Below, piece after piece: positions 17,639-25,291 of a stretch of DNA of 64,000 nucleotides. The DNA comes from Natronosalvus caseinilyticus (GTDB lineage Archaea; Halobacteriota; Halobacteria; Halobacteriales; Natrialbaceae). The position numbers were made by a program, and so were the translations under genes. The first letter of the stretch is position 1, and every line of letters starts with the position of its first letter. The stretch lies in the NCBI RefSeq assembly GCF_017357105.1, contig NZ_CP071596.1:3658001-3722000 (forward strand). Reading direction: 5' to 3'. The notes below the pieces were generated by a model that was not told where the DNA came from, searched no databases, and was given only the letters and a program-made list of their open reading frames with translations.

Positions 17639-18170
17639 TCTCTACAGATTTTCCCACTTAGATATCAAAAGTGACTCCATGCGTGGTTCGTTGACAGGGC
17701 AAGCCGTAAAATCACGATGGTCGTCAAAACTACAACTCAATTTACAAGAGCGGTCTTGTGATGGACATTGTTGGTGGAAAGTTCCCTTGCGATTTCTTGA
17801 TTACAGCAACCAAGACCGTGGAGCGGTCAGGATATCGTATTTACTGCTGAATGGCCCCCTTCATCCTCTGGGTTGGCGCCTCTATTGCTACCAACAATCT
17901 ACATTGGATGAGCAATGAGAATTGTTAGTGCGGTCAACGTTGTGGCACAACTAACTATTGGTAAACAAAGACGCAAATATGAAATATAATTTACTATATT
18001 AGTCTGGCTGCTAAGCCGAAAAAATCAGTCTTAGCCCGCAGAATAAGGCCCAAGCATAACAAGAGAACGTACTGTCAGTGAAAATAGCTATAGTGGTAGA
18101 GCACGTAGACCATAACGACTGAGGCTTTCGAATGGCGTAACGAAGGGCGTCATTCGCACCCCCTCACAAA

Positions 18171-18186
18171 CTAACAGCGTTGTTAG
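18171..18186. repeat. Palindrome CTAACA-GCGT-TGTTAG, copy 1
   Basis: 16-bp interrupted palindrome. The second copy with a different 4-nt spacer (ACAC) is at 18368-18383, and a half site GTTGTTAG is near 18203. Same arms and different spacers suggest a dimeric protein's binding site. Confidence 0.6.
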
Positions 18187-18367
18187 GACGATTCGAGACG
18201 ATGTTGTTAGGGCAGGGGTGAAATGGCCTCCACACAGACCACAACCTGACAAGAAAGAAGGGTGAATATGTGTGTTAGTAATATAAATATTCCTTCGTTA
18301 GAGTGGGGTCTATTTACGAAGAAGCTTAGAAGAGAAGCTTCGAGTTACAGGTAGGTCCTTGACCCGC

Positions 18368-18383
18368 CTAACAACACTGTTAG
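18368..18383. repeat. Palindrome CTAACA-ACAC-TGTTAG, copy 2
   Basis: Second copy of the interrupted palindrome, 197 bp from copy 1; flanked by C on the left and GG on the right. Lies about 215 nt upstream of the first zinc-finger microprotein gene. Confidence 0.6.
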
Positions 18384-18546
18384 GACCCCAACTTGCCCAG
18401 CAAATCCTTCAATAGCATCTACTGAAAGTGCTAACGTACTGATAGTGCCTTACCAGTCCTTGGCACTAGTAGAGTATCAATTCGACGCGCGGTAGGTATT
18501 CAATCAACTGAGTTGACGAGAGTTCATAGAAATGGGGGTTGACCAG

Positions 18547-18561
18547 CACAATACCTTAGCA
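18547..18561 (+). promoter_or_regulatory. Conserved 15-nt block upstream of zinc-finger microprotein 1
   Basis: CACAATACCTTAGCA lies 22-36 nt before the ATG at 18583. The identical 15-mer lies at exactly the same distance before the paralogue at 25948, while the 21 nt between block and ATG differ. That spacing is where archaeal BRE/TATA elements sit, so a shared core promoter is the simplest reading. Confidence 0.6.
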
Positions 18562-18582
18562 GTTGGATTATTTATATATACT

Positions 18583-18777
18583 ATGGAACAAGCAAGAGAA
18601 ATTGGCCAAGTTGGACCACATGAGATGGTTTACGCTGAGAGGCGACCTGAGGACAGCGAAGAGATAATCTATTTCTGTGCATGGTGTTCGCTTGAAACAA
18701 CTAAGAAATACATGCTCCAACATTATAGATGTGGACGAGACCGGTACAGAGATACCGCACGGTATACCATTAACTGA
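18583..18777 (+). CDS. Zinc-finger microprotein, copy 1
   Basis: 64 aa from ATG 18583. A frame open to 18532 exists, but the residues just before this ATG are not conserved with the paralogue. Middle motif VGPHEMVYAERRPEDSEE, then a C-x2-C...H-x2-C finger (FCAWC, then TTKKYMLQHYRC) and a basic tail RDRYRDTARYTIN. The paralogue at 25754-25948 shares most residues across its whole length. It could be a nucleic-acid-binding regulator or antitoxin-like microprotein; no named family recognised. Confidence 0.75.
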   Translation: MEQAREIGQVGPHEMVYAERRPEDSEEIIYFCAWCSLETTKKYMLQHYRCGRDRYRDTARYTIN

Positions 18778-19083
18778 CATCATCCTCGAATCAGTTCCAA
18801 GAGATATTCTCTAGCCAGACCTCTACCTCCGGTGTCATACAGCTAGACTGAGGGTGTCATAGAAAGTTTGCATACCCTCTCTATGACTACCCGATAAACG
18901 GTAAGTACAGGGGAGACACGTAGCGGTGCCTTGATAGTGAGAATCAGCCGTAGGAGAAACCACTCACCCAGATTTCGACGCCATTGCCAATGTTCGAAGA
19001 AGGTAGGGGCTCACAACGAATATTGACTGAGTTAGCCATCAACTCCGGCAGTCACACTTCACTACTTCAGGAATATAGAACAG
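18778..19083. other. Gene-free stretch with an 8-bp inverted repeat
   Basis: 306 nt without a gene. Contains GTCATAGA (18856-18863) and TCTATGAC (18880-18887), which could form a hairpin with a 16-nt loop, and an extra copy of GGTGTCATA just upstream (about 18830). It may terminate transcription of the zinc-finger microprotein gene or encode a short RNA. Confidence 0.4.
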
Positions 19084-19314
19084 CTATTCTTCTGCAGCCT
19101 CAACTTCTCCGAGCCAACCCAGTCCGAATAATACTGCTGCACCTGCTGCGATAGTTCGTATCCACCAATACATCTGGTACTGGGATTGATGTTCTGATGA
19201 GAACGTCACGGCAGCCTGCCCCGCTAACGTCTCTTCGTATCCAGTCACCTCACCATGGGCCCACATAGCCACAAAACCCGCAACAATGGCGATGCCCAAT
19301 AAGTATTCGCTCAT
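19084..19314 (-). CDS. Small two-helix membrane protein, unknown function
   Basis: 76 aa. Helix 1 is about residues 4-20 (YLLGIAIVAGFVAMWAH), then an outer loop of about 30 residues rich in Gln, Glu and Tyr (SSEHQSQYQMYW), helix 2 about 52-68 (TIAAGAAVLFGLGWLG) and a short acidic tail. No family recognised. It is the only minus-strand gene between the zinc-finger gene and the Mrr gene. Confidence 0.55.
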   Translation of the reverse strand: MSEYLLGIAIVAGFVAMWAHGEVTGYEETLAGQAAVTFSSEHQSQYQMYWWIRTIAAGAAVLFGLGWLGEVEAAEE

Positions 19315-19489
19315 ACGCTCCGTTATTCAAGCAAGTGAGAAAATACTATCGTCTGAACATTATATATGAATATCAAATCAATCGAGGTCGCGTCACTCAT
19401 AGATATTGGTTACTTGGTCAACGAGGTGATATCGAAAAGATAGGAGAGAATTAATCAACCTACGATACAATTCACCAGTCTAGAATATC

Positions 19490-20530
19490 ATGTCCATATC
19501 GATAAGCGAACTCGAAACTAATCTACAACAAATCAACGAATACGAGTTCGAAGAGTTCGTTGCCGAGGTCTGGTGCCACCGGGGCTGGAACACTCGTGTT
19601 ACCCAAGGGGCGGCCGACAAAGGTATCGACGTTGTCGCTGAGAAAGACTTCCCTTACGAAGAGAAGATTCTGATTCAAGCCAAACGGTATGGCTCGGGGA
19701 GCAGGGTCGGGAGTCCAGAGATGCAGAAGTACGCATCACTCGTCCAGCGCGACAAGGTCGATAAGGTCCTCATCGTCTGTACTAGTAACTTTACCTCGCA
19801 GGCACAGGATATCGCAAAGGATTTCGGAATCAAGTGCGTTAATGGACGAATCCTCGCACAAATTATCCAACAGGAGGGACTGGAAGACCTAGTCCGAGAG
19901 TACGTTGGAGAAATTGATGACGCTCAAATTGACTCGCCAACTCCCGCGACCGCCAGCGTTGAGAGCGAAGATGATACGGATACTACCATCGATGCGGCTC
20001 TGTACGCGGAAGGCGAGCATTTGACCATGGAGTTGACGGGATTGTCCTACTCTGACCGTCTGTCCCGCACTATCGCAACGTTCGAGATACATAATAAAGC
20101 AGATTCAAAATGGAAAATTGACACTGAAGACTTCACGGTTATTTCGAAGGACGGGTTCAGCCATAACCCGCTGCGATTGAGAGTGATGGAGAACATCCCG
20201 GGAGATTGGGGAATGGTATATGAAGATATACGACCAGACGCCAAAATCCGATATCTCGCCGCCTTCAACTCAGATATTGTTGATAATATAGAACGAATAG
20301 AGTACGATGCACCAGTTCGGAAGCGCCTATCAGGTGCATCAATTGTTCCATCGTCTCCGCCATCCTCACCAGATAAGGATGCAAGTCTCGACGAGATACG
20401 CAAGCAGATTGAGAAACGAACAGCTAACAGGCTGCGAACAGAGACTCTGAATTTAATGGTAACAGAATCAGATAAACAGCACTTGTCAATCCCAGATTCC
20501 CTACCGATTGAGGAAATCTATATTCAATAA
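19490..20530 (+). CDS. Mrr-type restriction endonuclease with C-terminal beta domain
   Basis: 346 aa. Residues 8-135 are an Mrr-cat PD-(D/E)XK nuclease: YEFEEFVAEVWCHRGWNTRVTQ, catalytic GIDVVAE (Asp near 47), ILIQAKRYG (Q-x-K near 63-65), VGSPEMQKYASL and VLIVCTSNFTSQAQDIA, the standard Mrr signature. After an acidic linker, residues about 165-275 form a beta-rich domain (FEIHNKADSKWKIDTEDFTVIS) like the small ligand- or protein-binding domains attached to membrane or defence proteins; then a helical tail. Mrr enzymes cut methylated or invading DNA. No methyltransferase is adjacent, so it may be a modification-dependent nuclease. It starts a run of small membrane-associated genes. Confidence 0.88.
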   Translation: MSISISELETNLQQINEYEFEEFVAEVWCHRGWNTRVTQGAADKGIDVVAEKDFPYEEKILIQAKRYGSGSRVGSPEMQKYASLVQRDKVDKVLIVCTSNFTSQAQDIAKDFGIKCVNGRILAQIIQQEGLEDLVREYVGEIDDAQIDSPTPATASVESEDDTDTTIDAALYAEGEHLTMELTGLSYSDRLSRTIATFEIHNKADSKWKIDTEDFTVISKDGFSHNPLRLRVMENIPGDWGMVYEDIRPDAKIRYLAAFNSDIVDNIERIEYDAPVRKRLSGASIVPSSPPSSPDKDASLDEIRKQIEKRTANRLRTETLNLMVTESDKQHLSIPDSLPIEEIYIQ

Positions 20531-20600
20531 CGCTGTCTCGTCGTAACTCTATTTCCTGATGAGGTCCTGTAGTATCTGACCTGTTGCTACACTCACTAGA

Positions 20601-20610
20601 TTTTATATTA
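20601..20610 (+). promoter_or_regulatory. TATA box of the 204-aa gene
   Basis: TTTTATATTA centred about 27 nt before the ATG at 20632, the classic placement for a leaderless haloarchaeal transcript. Supports 20632 as the start and an independent promoter after the Mrr gene. Confidence 0.65.
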
Positions 20611-20631
20611 CACCACTGACGACACATTTGT

Positions 20632-21246
20632 ATGGTCTTAGATGGGTCTATTGATATTACCGTTGCTGTCGGGTTTGTCGGTGGGATTGGGAGTAAATTG
20701 GTTTACGATGTTATTGCTCACCGACTAGAACAACGACGGAAGGCAAAGCGAGAGACAAAACAGTGGTACGACGATATGATGAAATACGCGAAGGAGGCTC
20801 ATATCGACGCGCGGATGTATAAGAGCAACATTAGGTATTTTACATTATTCGACCCGGACGAGCAGGAATACGTCTACGGTCCGAAACCCACTGAGGAACG
20901 AATAGAGTGGATTAAACAGAAGCATGGATGGGAAGATAAAGAGGTTTCAGGATTACATGAGACTTTTGAGGAGTTTACTCACCATTTGAGACTTGAATCT
21001 GTCGGGGATATCAGGGAGGAAATCCAGACTTCTATGGAACTGCACGTGTCGCGACTACGAGAACAATTATCGACACAGCCAGATGACCTTGATGATGAGA
21101 TTGTAGAGACTGCGTCCACTTTATTGGAGAAAGTGAATAAGATGAAGATACTCAAAAATGTTCCCGATTCGAACTACAACGCGGTCAAAGAGGCTTCAGT
21201 TGAACTTGTCCAACAGTGTGACGAGGCAATTAATGAGTTAGAGTGA
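20632..21246 (+). CDS. Membrane-anchored helical protein, unknown function
   Basis: 204 aa. One N-terminal hydrophobic helix (DITVAVGFVGGIGSKLVYDVIA) is followed at once by a basic stretch (HRLEQRRKAKRETKQWYDDM), so the rest should be cytoplasmic. That part is mainly helical, with HLRLESVGDIREEIQTSMELHVSRLREQL suggesting a coiled coil. The same layout recurs in the 225-aa protein at 21657-22334. No family recognised. It lies 102 nt after the Mrr gene with its own TATA box; possibly part of a membrane-linked defence group. Confidence 0.7.
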   Translation: MVLDGSIDITVAVGFVGGIGSKLVYDVIAHRLEQRRKAKRETKQWYDDMMKYAKEAHIDARMYKSNIRYFTLFDPDEQEYVYGPKPTEERIEWIKQKHGWEDKEVSGLHETFEEFTHHLRLESVGDIREEIQTSMELHVSRLREQLSTQPDDLDDEIVETASTLLEKVNKMKILKNVPDSNYNAVKEASVELVQQCDEAINELE

Positions 21247-21361
21247 GCGGTCTCGCCGATTAAACGTCAATATCTCTCGCATAGATATCTTTAGCTACGC
21301 CAATCAATATCCTCACCCCCTCGATTTATTATCATAGTCAATGAATGTTCAATCGTACACA

Positions 21362-21685
21362 ATGGGAGAAACAGTCGAAGATATCTGGGAAGCGGGGAGT
21401 GCAGCCGCACTAGCCATATTCGGCTATATCGCAGTGATATTGTTGTGGACCGCTGATTCGACCCAAGACTCCGTCACTATCTTCACGAAAACGGTCACAG
21501 TACTCCTTCTCGCAGCCTTTCCAACCACAGAGGTTGGGATATATCTCGCGGTATTCATGGCAGCTGTCGGGGCATCAATTTCCATTTCTATGCTTGGGGC
21601 CAAGCGGGTGTTCATTATTTTCACTGCTGGGTTCTTCTGGTGTGGCACAAACATCATCATGAACTGGTTCTTTGGCCCGCTGTAG
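21362..21685 (+). CDS. Small multi-pass membrane protein, unknown function
   Basis: 107 aa from ATG 21362 (a start seven codons upstream is possible). Four hydrophobic segments at about 12-33, 43-57, 59-78 and 82-104 (VFIIFTAGFFWCGTNIIMNW) with very short loops. The last 29 nt overlap the 3' end of the opposite-strand gene 21657-22334. No family recognised. Confidence 0.6.
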   Translation: MGETVEDIWEAGSAAALAIFGYIAVILLWTADSTQDSVTIFTKTVTVLLLAAFPTTEVGIYLAVFMAAVGASISISMLGAKRVFIIFTAGFFWCGTNIIMNWFFGPL

Positions 21686-22334
21686 ATTCGATATCTGTCT
21701 TCCAACTCTCCGAATCTCCGCTGTCTAACTCATCAGATTCATACTCCTCATCCAGTTCATCCAGTGATTCCAATGCAGCCCCCTTCAGGTTCGAGAGTAA
21801 TTTCGCTTCTTTCCTCAGACGCTCCATTTCCTCTTGAAAATCCCTTATCGTCGCGTCGTCCTCTTCCTCAATCCTACTCGCCCGTATTACTCGTTCCATT
21901 GTTTCAGAAACTATAGTTATCTGCTCGTAAAATCTGATGACGGCCTCAATCTGCGACCCGGTCAAGATTCCAATATCGCTCAGGTTCTCCACATATACGT
22001 GGCGTTTTGGGTACAATGGGGAGACCCTTGCAAATCGTCCAAGTACCTGTCCTCGCCAATACATCTGAACCAACCGCTCGGCTTCTTCATCAGTCAATTC
22101 TGCAATCTCATCATCATCCAGTATATCAGAGTCTGACAGCCCTCGATAAGATTCTAAGGAGCAGTATTCCTGAATAGTATCGACATCTATCGTCTTTATT
22201 TCGGTCGCTAATGCCATCTTCAGGTGGTCTTGTTCAACTTTTCGTTGATACCACCCTAATAGAAATGAGCCCCCGGTCGCTGCTATCGCACCAATAAGAA
22301 CGTAGACCAATTCCGAAGGTAGCGGCCCGTACAT
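21657..22334 (-). CDS. Membrane-anchored acidic helical protein, unknown function
   Basis: 225 aa. Single N-terminal transmembrane helix (LVYVLIGAIAATGGSFLLGWY), then a basic turn (QRKVEQDHLKMALATEIKTI) and a cytoplasmic helical domain of about 150 residues with a strongly acidic C-terminus. Similar architecture to the 204-aa protein at 20632, though not obviously homologous. Converges with 21362-21685, overlapping by 29 nt. No family recognised. Confidence 0.7.
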   Translation of the reverse strand: MYGPLPSELVYVLIGAIAATGGSFLLGWYQRKVEQDHLKMALATEIKTIDVDTIQEYCSLESYRGLSDSDILDDDEIAELTDEEAERLVQMYWRGQVLGRFARVSPLYPKRHVYVENLSDIGILTGSQIEAVIRFYEQITIVSETMERVIRASRIEEEDDATIRDFQEEMERLRKEAKLLSNLKGAALESLDELDEEYESDELDSGDSESWKTDIESTAGQRTSS

Positions 22335-22406
22335 ATTCTGACAGAGGCTACTACAGTCATGTAATACCTACTATCTGTTAACAGAGAAGAGAGGTTCGAT
22401 GTAGCT

Positions 22407-22805
22407 CTATTTCTTAATCAGGTCTTGCAGCAGACGCCCAGTCGCGACCGCAATGGTCACCACTATATCGACTATCGTTTTCAGCGACCATACCACCGCG
22501 GAGATAAGCATTCCCCCGTAGTATCTGGTGTATCTGTAGTCCGACCGCCGGAGGTCTTTCAATACCCCTCCGACGAATTTAGCGACGAACAGCGGTATAT
22601 CGACTAACAGCTTGTAGGCTAACGCAGTAAATGCATTCAGTCCTCTATGGGTCAGTATCCACCATGTTGACTCACCAGTACCAGCGATTTCCCGGCTGAT
22701 GGGCCGCGTAAACCGGTCGCCACACCAAGGGTCTCGGAGCCAACCGAAGAAACTCCCGGTCTTCTGCCGTATGTTTCCAACCGCCTGTCTTGACCGCTTA
22801 ATCAT
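22407..22805 (-). CDS. Basic membrane protein, unknown function
   Basis: 132 aa from ATG 22805, chosen over GTG 22814 because a TATA-like TTTAAATAAG is centred 26 nt upstream. Basic N-terminus (MIKRSRQAVGNIRQK), tryptophans (FFGWLRDPWCGD), then hydrophobic or amphipathic segments at about 53-78 and 99-125 ending RLLQDLIKK. It lies 73 nt upstream of the 225-aa membrane-anchored gene on the same strand, so the two may be cotranscribed. No family recognised. Confidence 0.6.
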   Translation of the reverse strand: MIKRSRQAVGNIRQKTGSFFGWLRDPWCGDRFTRPISREIAGTGESTWWILTHRGLNAFTALAYKLLVDIPLFVAKFVGGVLKDLRRSDYRYTRYYGGMLISAVVWSLKTIVDIVVTIAVATGRLLQDLIKK

Positions 22806-22826
22806 ACCTCGCACTTACCATACGAC

Positions 22827-22836
22827 TTATTTAAAA
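22827..22836 (-). promoter_or_regulatory. TATA box of the 132-aa membrane protein gene
   Basis: TTTAAATAAG on the minus strand, centred about 26 nt before the ATG at 22805, consistent with a leaderless transcript. Confidence 0.6.
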
Positions 22837-23040
22837 CATACATGAGTTCTCGCAGATTGAATTGCGAGAATCTCACTTGACTCTGTTGAGTATCTGCGGG
22901 CACGACATCAACCGGGACTGTCGTTCCCTCCGTCGAGCCCTCGCCACTCTCACCAAGAACCCTGTTCAATCTCCCTCCGGGCCTTTTTCTGGTTGTTGCA
23001 CTCTAAATTGAGAGAGTGAGTCAAAAAGCGCGAGCCGACG

Positions 23041-23337
23041 TTAGCTTTCGTCGGTCGTAGACACAATGGTCACACTCCGTACAGGGACATACTGGGGCTC
23101 CTCCGCTTTCCGAACAGTCGTCACGAACACGATGTCATGCTGGCGGGCGAGTTCGAGAGCATCAGTTTCAGCCAAGTCCTCACGAGTACGCGTCTCGCCC
23201 TTCTCACTGACGAGGGTTCCATCGACCCCAGACCAGTGTTCCGAACACCAGTTAGCGGAGTCCAGTTGCAGAACCCGAACGTAATCCTCCTGTGCGGGCG
23301 GCGTTCGGTTGATTTCTCGATTCGGTAGGTGGGGTAG
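23041..23337 (-). pseudogene. Start-less remnant of a small chromosomal-type gene
   Basis: A minus-strand frame of 98 codons runs from just after a TGA at 23338-23340 to TAA at 23041. It translates into protein-like sequence (YVRVLQLDSANWCSEHWSGV, TREDLAETDALELARQHDIV, YVPVRSVTIVSTTDES) with GC-rich chromosomal codon use. There is no ATG, and the only in-frame GTG codons lie far inside, so the N-terminus appears lost. Its upstream end overlaps the start of the plus-strand frame at 23309. Interpreted as a truncated gene; function not recognised. Confidence 0.5.
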
Positions 23338-23659
23338 TCAGTTGCCCATCGGAATCTTCGGCATTTTGGGATATGTATTCCTCTTACTCTACACTGCTGA
23401 GGCATCGAGCTATCTCGGTCTCGTCGGATTCGGACTGGGAACGCTGGCAAGCGCTTGGGCACTCACAAAGGTGTTTTACGGAGCCCTTCTCGGAGGTATC
23501 TTCTGGGCGGGAGTCCTCACGGCCATCATCAGTTATCAGATGGGGGAAGTGACCATCTGGACTCTCGGTATTGGGGCCGGAGTGTTGGTTATCACGTGTA
23601 TTCCGGCCATCCTCGCTATTGGAATCAATCGCGTGAAGAAAATGCGTCATTCGGCGTAA
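23309..23659 (+). CDS. Four-helix membrane protein with uncertain start
   Basis: Up to 116 aa. Hydrophobic segments about residues 13-31, 36-55, 57-78 and 82-105 (IWTLGIGAGVLVITCIPAIL), ending in a basic INRVKKMRH tail. The only start at the listed position is TTG; no ATG or GTG is in frame before the first helix, so this may be a 5'-truncated gene. No family recognised. Confidence 0.45.
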   Translation: MISRFGRWGSQLPIGIFGILGYVFLLLYTAEASSYLGLVGFGLGTLASAWALTKVFYGALLGGIFWAGVLTAIISYQMGEVTIWTLGIGAGVLVITCIPAILAIGINRVKKMRHSA

Positions 23660-24046
23660 ATAATCACGGGAAGATTTCCCGGAATTTCCGCAAGACACTC
23701 TCACTGCCTTTCCGGATGAGCCTTGGGAGGATTTATCCAGCCCTTGTGTTCAGTGACTCCCGTTAATATCTGTAAGACCACTTCAACCGGTCCGGGTCAT
23801 TACTGCGCTTCCATAGAAGCAGAGAACAGTTTCTCTCACAAACTCGAGCAGCGGCGAAATCAAAGAGGTCCCAATAGACCTCTCAAGGATATTGTTACTT
23901 GGCCTCCATTAGGAGGTGTCGTATATGGCCCATCCTGACGGTTACTGACGATATTGCCGATAGGACATTACTGACAATTACTGACATCTACGGTATTTGT
24001 CTCCTGACCATAAAACCAATATTGAAACGATTACAACAAAGGCGCT
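23660..24046. other. Gene-free region with TTACTGAC repeats upstream of the regulator gene
   Basis: 387 nt. The left two thirds hold nothing recognisable. The right part has three TTACTGAC copies at 23942-23949, 23968-23975 and 23978-23985, 62-105 nt before the winged-helix gene, with a related CTGACGG just before the first copy. Confidence 0.5.
23942..23985 (+). repeat. Three direct copies of TTACTGAC
   Basis: Copies start at 23942, 23968 and 23978 (spacings 26 and 10 nt, the latter one helical turn). Direct, same-strand repeats upstream of a winged-helix gene suggest an autoregulatory operator or iteron-like array. Confidence 0.6.
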
Positions 24047-24490
24047 ATGACACTTGATGAAGCATCCCGAGCCATTGTCAATGCTATCGACCGCAACGGT
24101 GGTACAGCAGATACGACACATGTTCGACGGCAAACTGGACTATCGAATTCGTCTGTTCGTTATCGATTTTCGAAACTCGAGAATCTGGGTTTCATTGATA
24201 TAAGCTATAATGATAGCCAAACCCCTGATGGGGTCGCACCCATCACGGTTGTACAACTCACTGACTTTGCGAGAGAAGAGATTCAGAAGGGCCTGACTGT
24301 TGAAACTGAACAGCGGCGAGCTACAATAGAGCCCGTCGATAATGCAGACCGCATCAAAGCATTAGAGGAAGACCTTAGGGAGGTACGCGACCTCGTGAAT
24401 CAAATCCAAAGTAATCAGAATTGGATTGGGCCTCGAGTAGAGGAGTTGATAGAGAGGGACCCAATCCAATCCAACTCCAAATTGGATTGA
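24047..24490 (+). CDS. Winged-helix DNA-binding regulator with C-terminal coiled coil
   Basis: 147 aa. Residues 1-85 form a winged helix: EASRAIVNAIDRNGGTADTT, recognition-helix region RRQTGLSNSSVRYRFSKLENLG, wing FIDISYN...VVQLTDFAREEI. Residues about 100-125 (DRIKALEEDLREVRDLVNQI) are a coiled coil for dimerisation. Such wHTH-coil proteins are common on haloarchaeal plasmids and islands. The direct repeats just upstream are candidate binding sites, and inverted repeats overlap its 3' end. The broken coiled-coil gene begins 14 nt downstream. Confidence 0.8.
   Translation: MTLDEASRAIVNAIDRNGGTADTTHVRRQTGLSNSSVRYRFSKLENLGFIDISYNDSQTPDGVAPITVVQLTDFAREEIQKGLTVETEQRRATIEPVDNADRIKALEEDLREVRDLVNQIQSNQNWIGPRVEELIERDPIQSNSKLD
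24421..24489. repeat. Nested inverted repeats at the end of the winged-helix gene
   Basis: TTGGATTGGG (24421-24430) pairs perfectly with CCCAATCCAA (24460-24469). CAATCCAA (24467-24474) also pairs with TTGGATTG (24482-24489), so two mutually exclusive hairpins are possible. They cover the last codons of the regulator and end 15 nt before the next ATG. Confidence 0.65.
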
Positions 24491-24504
24491 TTATTGCCCC
24501 GGAC

Positions 24505-24965
24505 ATGAGCGAGGTCGCGTTAGAGGCGAAGCGGGGAGACGAGAGTGTGAAGGAGTCCGTGCAGGGCTACCGTCGAAAGCTATACCGACTCAAAAAGGAG
24601 CAAGAGGCGACGGAGGAGGTGCTGGAGCACATTACGAGCAAGGACCACATTACTCGCGAGGATATGGTTCGATTCATGCATAAAAAATCAAACGACGTAA
24701 TGCAGTCGGCTAGTGCGGATGTGTCACTGCTGGAGGCGCGAATCGACGAGTTGCGCGAAGATATCGAGGAGACTCGAGACGTGTTGAGGTGCTCACCGAT
24801 TATGCCAGCGCCGCGCTCAACCGGTCGAAATCGAACGAGGATGAGTTGGACGTAGCGTGCCGCGCGCACAACGCCGTTCACTCTCGCATCAAAGAGTTAG
24901 GGGCGGACCGTGCGGACTTGGAGGAGGACGTCGACGAGATGGATTCCGGACTGCTCCCATTTTGA
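24505..24965 (+). pseudogene. Frameshifted coiled-coil protein gene
   Basis: From ATG 24505 the frame reads a charged helical protein (KLYRLKKEQEATEEVLEHIT, ARIDELREDIEETRDVL) and then shifts near 24786-24790: the original frame ends in unlikely sequence at 24855. The frame that continues sensibly (VLTDYASAALNRSKSNEDEL, then HNAVHSRIKELGADRADL, ending MDSGLLPF) stops at 24965. One missing base around GTGTTGAGGTG (probably GTGTTGGAGGTG) explains it. Restored length is about 153 aa. It is either a true pseudogene or a sequencing error. Function unknown. Confidence 0.7.
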
Positions 24966-25147
24966 AGTTGGTATGCATCCTAACGTCTATTGAGTTCGAC
25001 TCAATCGTCTGGGGATTGGCCGGTAGACGAACTGCTCCCCGAAACCATCCAGAACATCTGTACGAGGATTTGTCAAACTAACAGAGGGCCGCTGATGAGC
25101 GGCGGCCTCGCCCAAACACTGAATGGGCCGTACCACGTATTACCGAT

Positions 25148-25291
25148 ATGAAACCACCATCTGGTCATTACGACTGGCACCACATTGAGCGGGACGACGT
25201 GCCTGACCTCAAACTACGGTGTAAACATTGCAAGACCGTGGTCGAGGTCGAAAAAGCGAACGAACATATCCGTGACTGTGTGACAACATGA
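25148..25291 (+). CDS. 47-aa C2HC zinc-finger protein
   Basis: ATG 25148 to TGA 25291. After HYDWHHIERDDVPDLKLR comes a CKHC...H-x3-C finger (CKHCKTVVEVEKANEHIRDC), a compact zinc-binding motif. The stop overlaps the next ATG by 4 nt (ATGA), so it is translationally coupled to the following zinc-protein gene. Codon use is GC-rich, unlike most of the island. Confidence 0.65.
   Translation: MKPPSGHYDWHHIERDDVPDLKLRCKHCKTVVEVEKANEHIRDCVTT

Larger units (their letters stand above)
17639..18546. other. 0.9-kb AT-rich gene-free control region with palindromes
   Basis: No open frame with protein character. It contains a very AT-rich tract (17976-18001, runs such as ATGAAATATAATTTACTATA), a GTTGTG-G-CACAAC palindrome (17939-17951), two copies of CTAACA-N4-TGTTAG (18171-18186, 18368-18383) plus a half site near 18203, an AAGCTT pair around 18325-18345, and a TAGTGCC/GGCACTA hairpin (18443-18468). 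It could hold a non-coding RNA, a replication or transfer origin, or binding sites of an island regulator. Confidence 0.5.

Noticed and set aside
17571-17918. Open frame of 115 codons after the ApeA-like gene
   Set aside because: Starts inside the ApeA-like gene in another frame, with no protein-like character.
17639-18546. CRISPR array in the gene-free region
   Set aside because: The palindromes are only 16 bp, too few and too widely spaced; no repeat-spacer periodicity or cas genes other than the unrelated Cas4-like fusion at 489.
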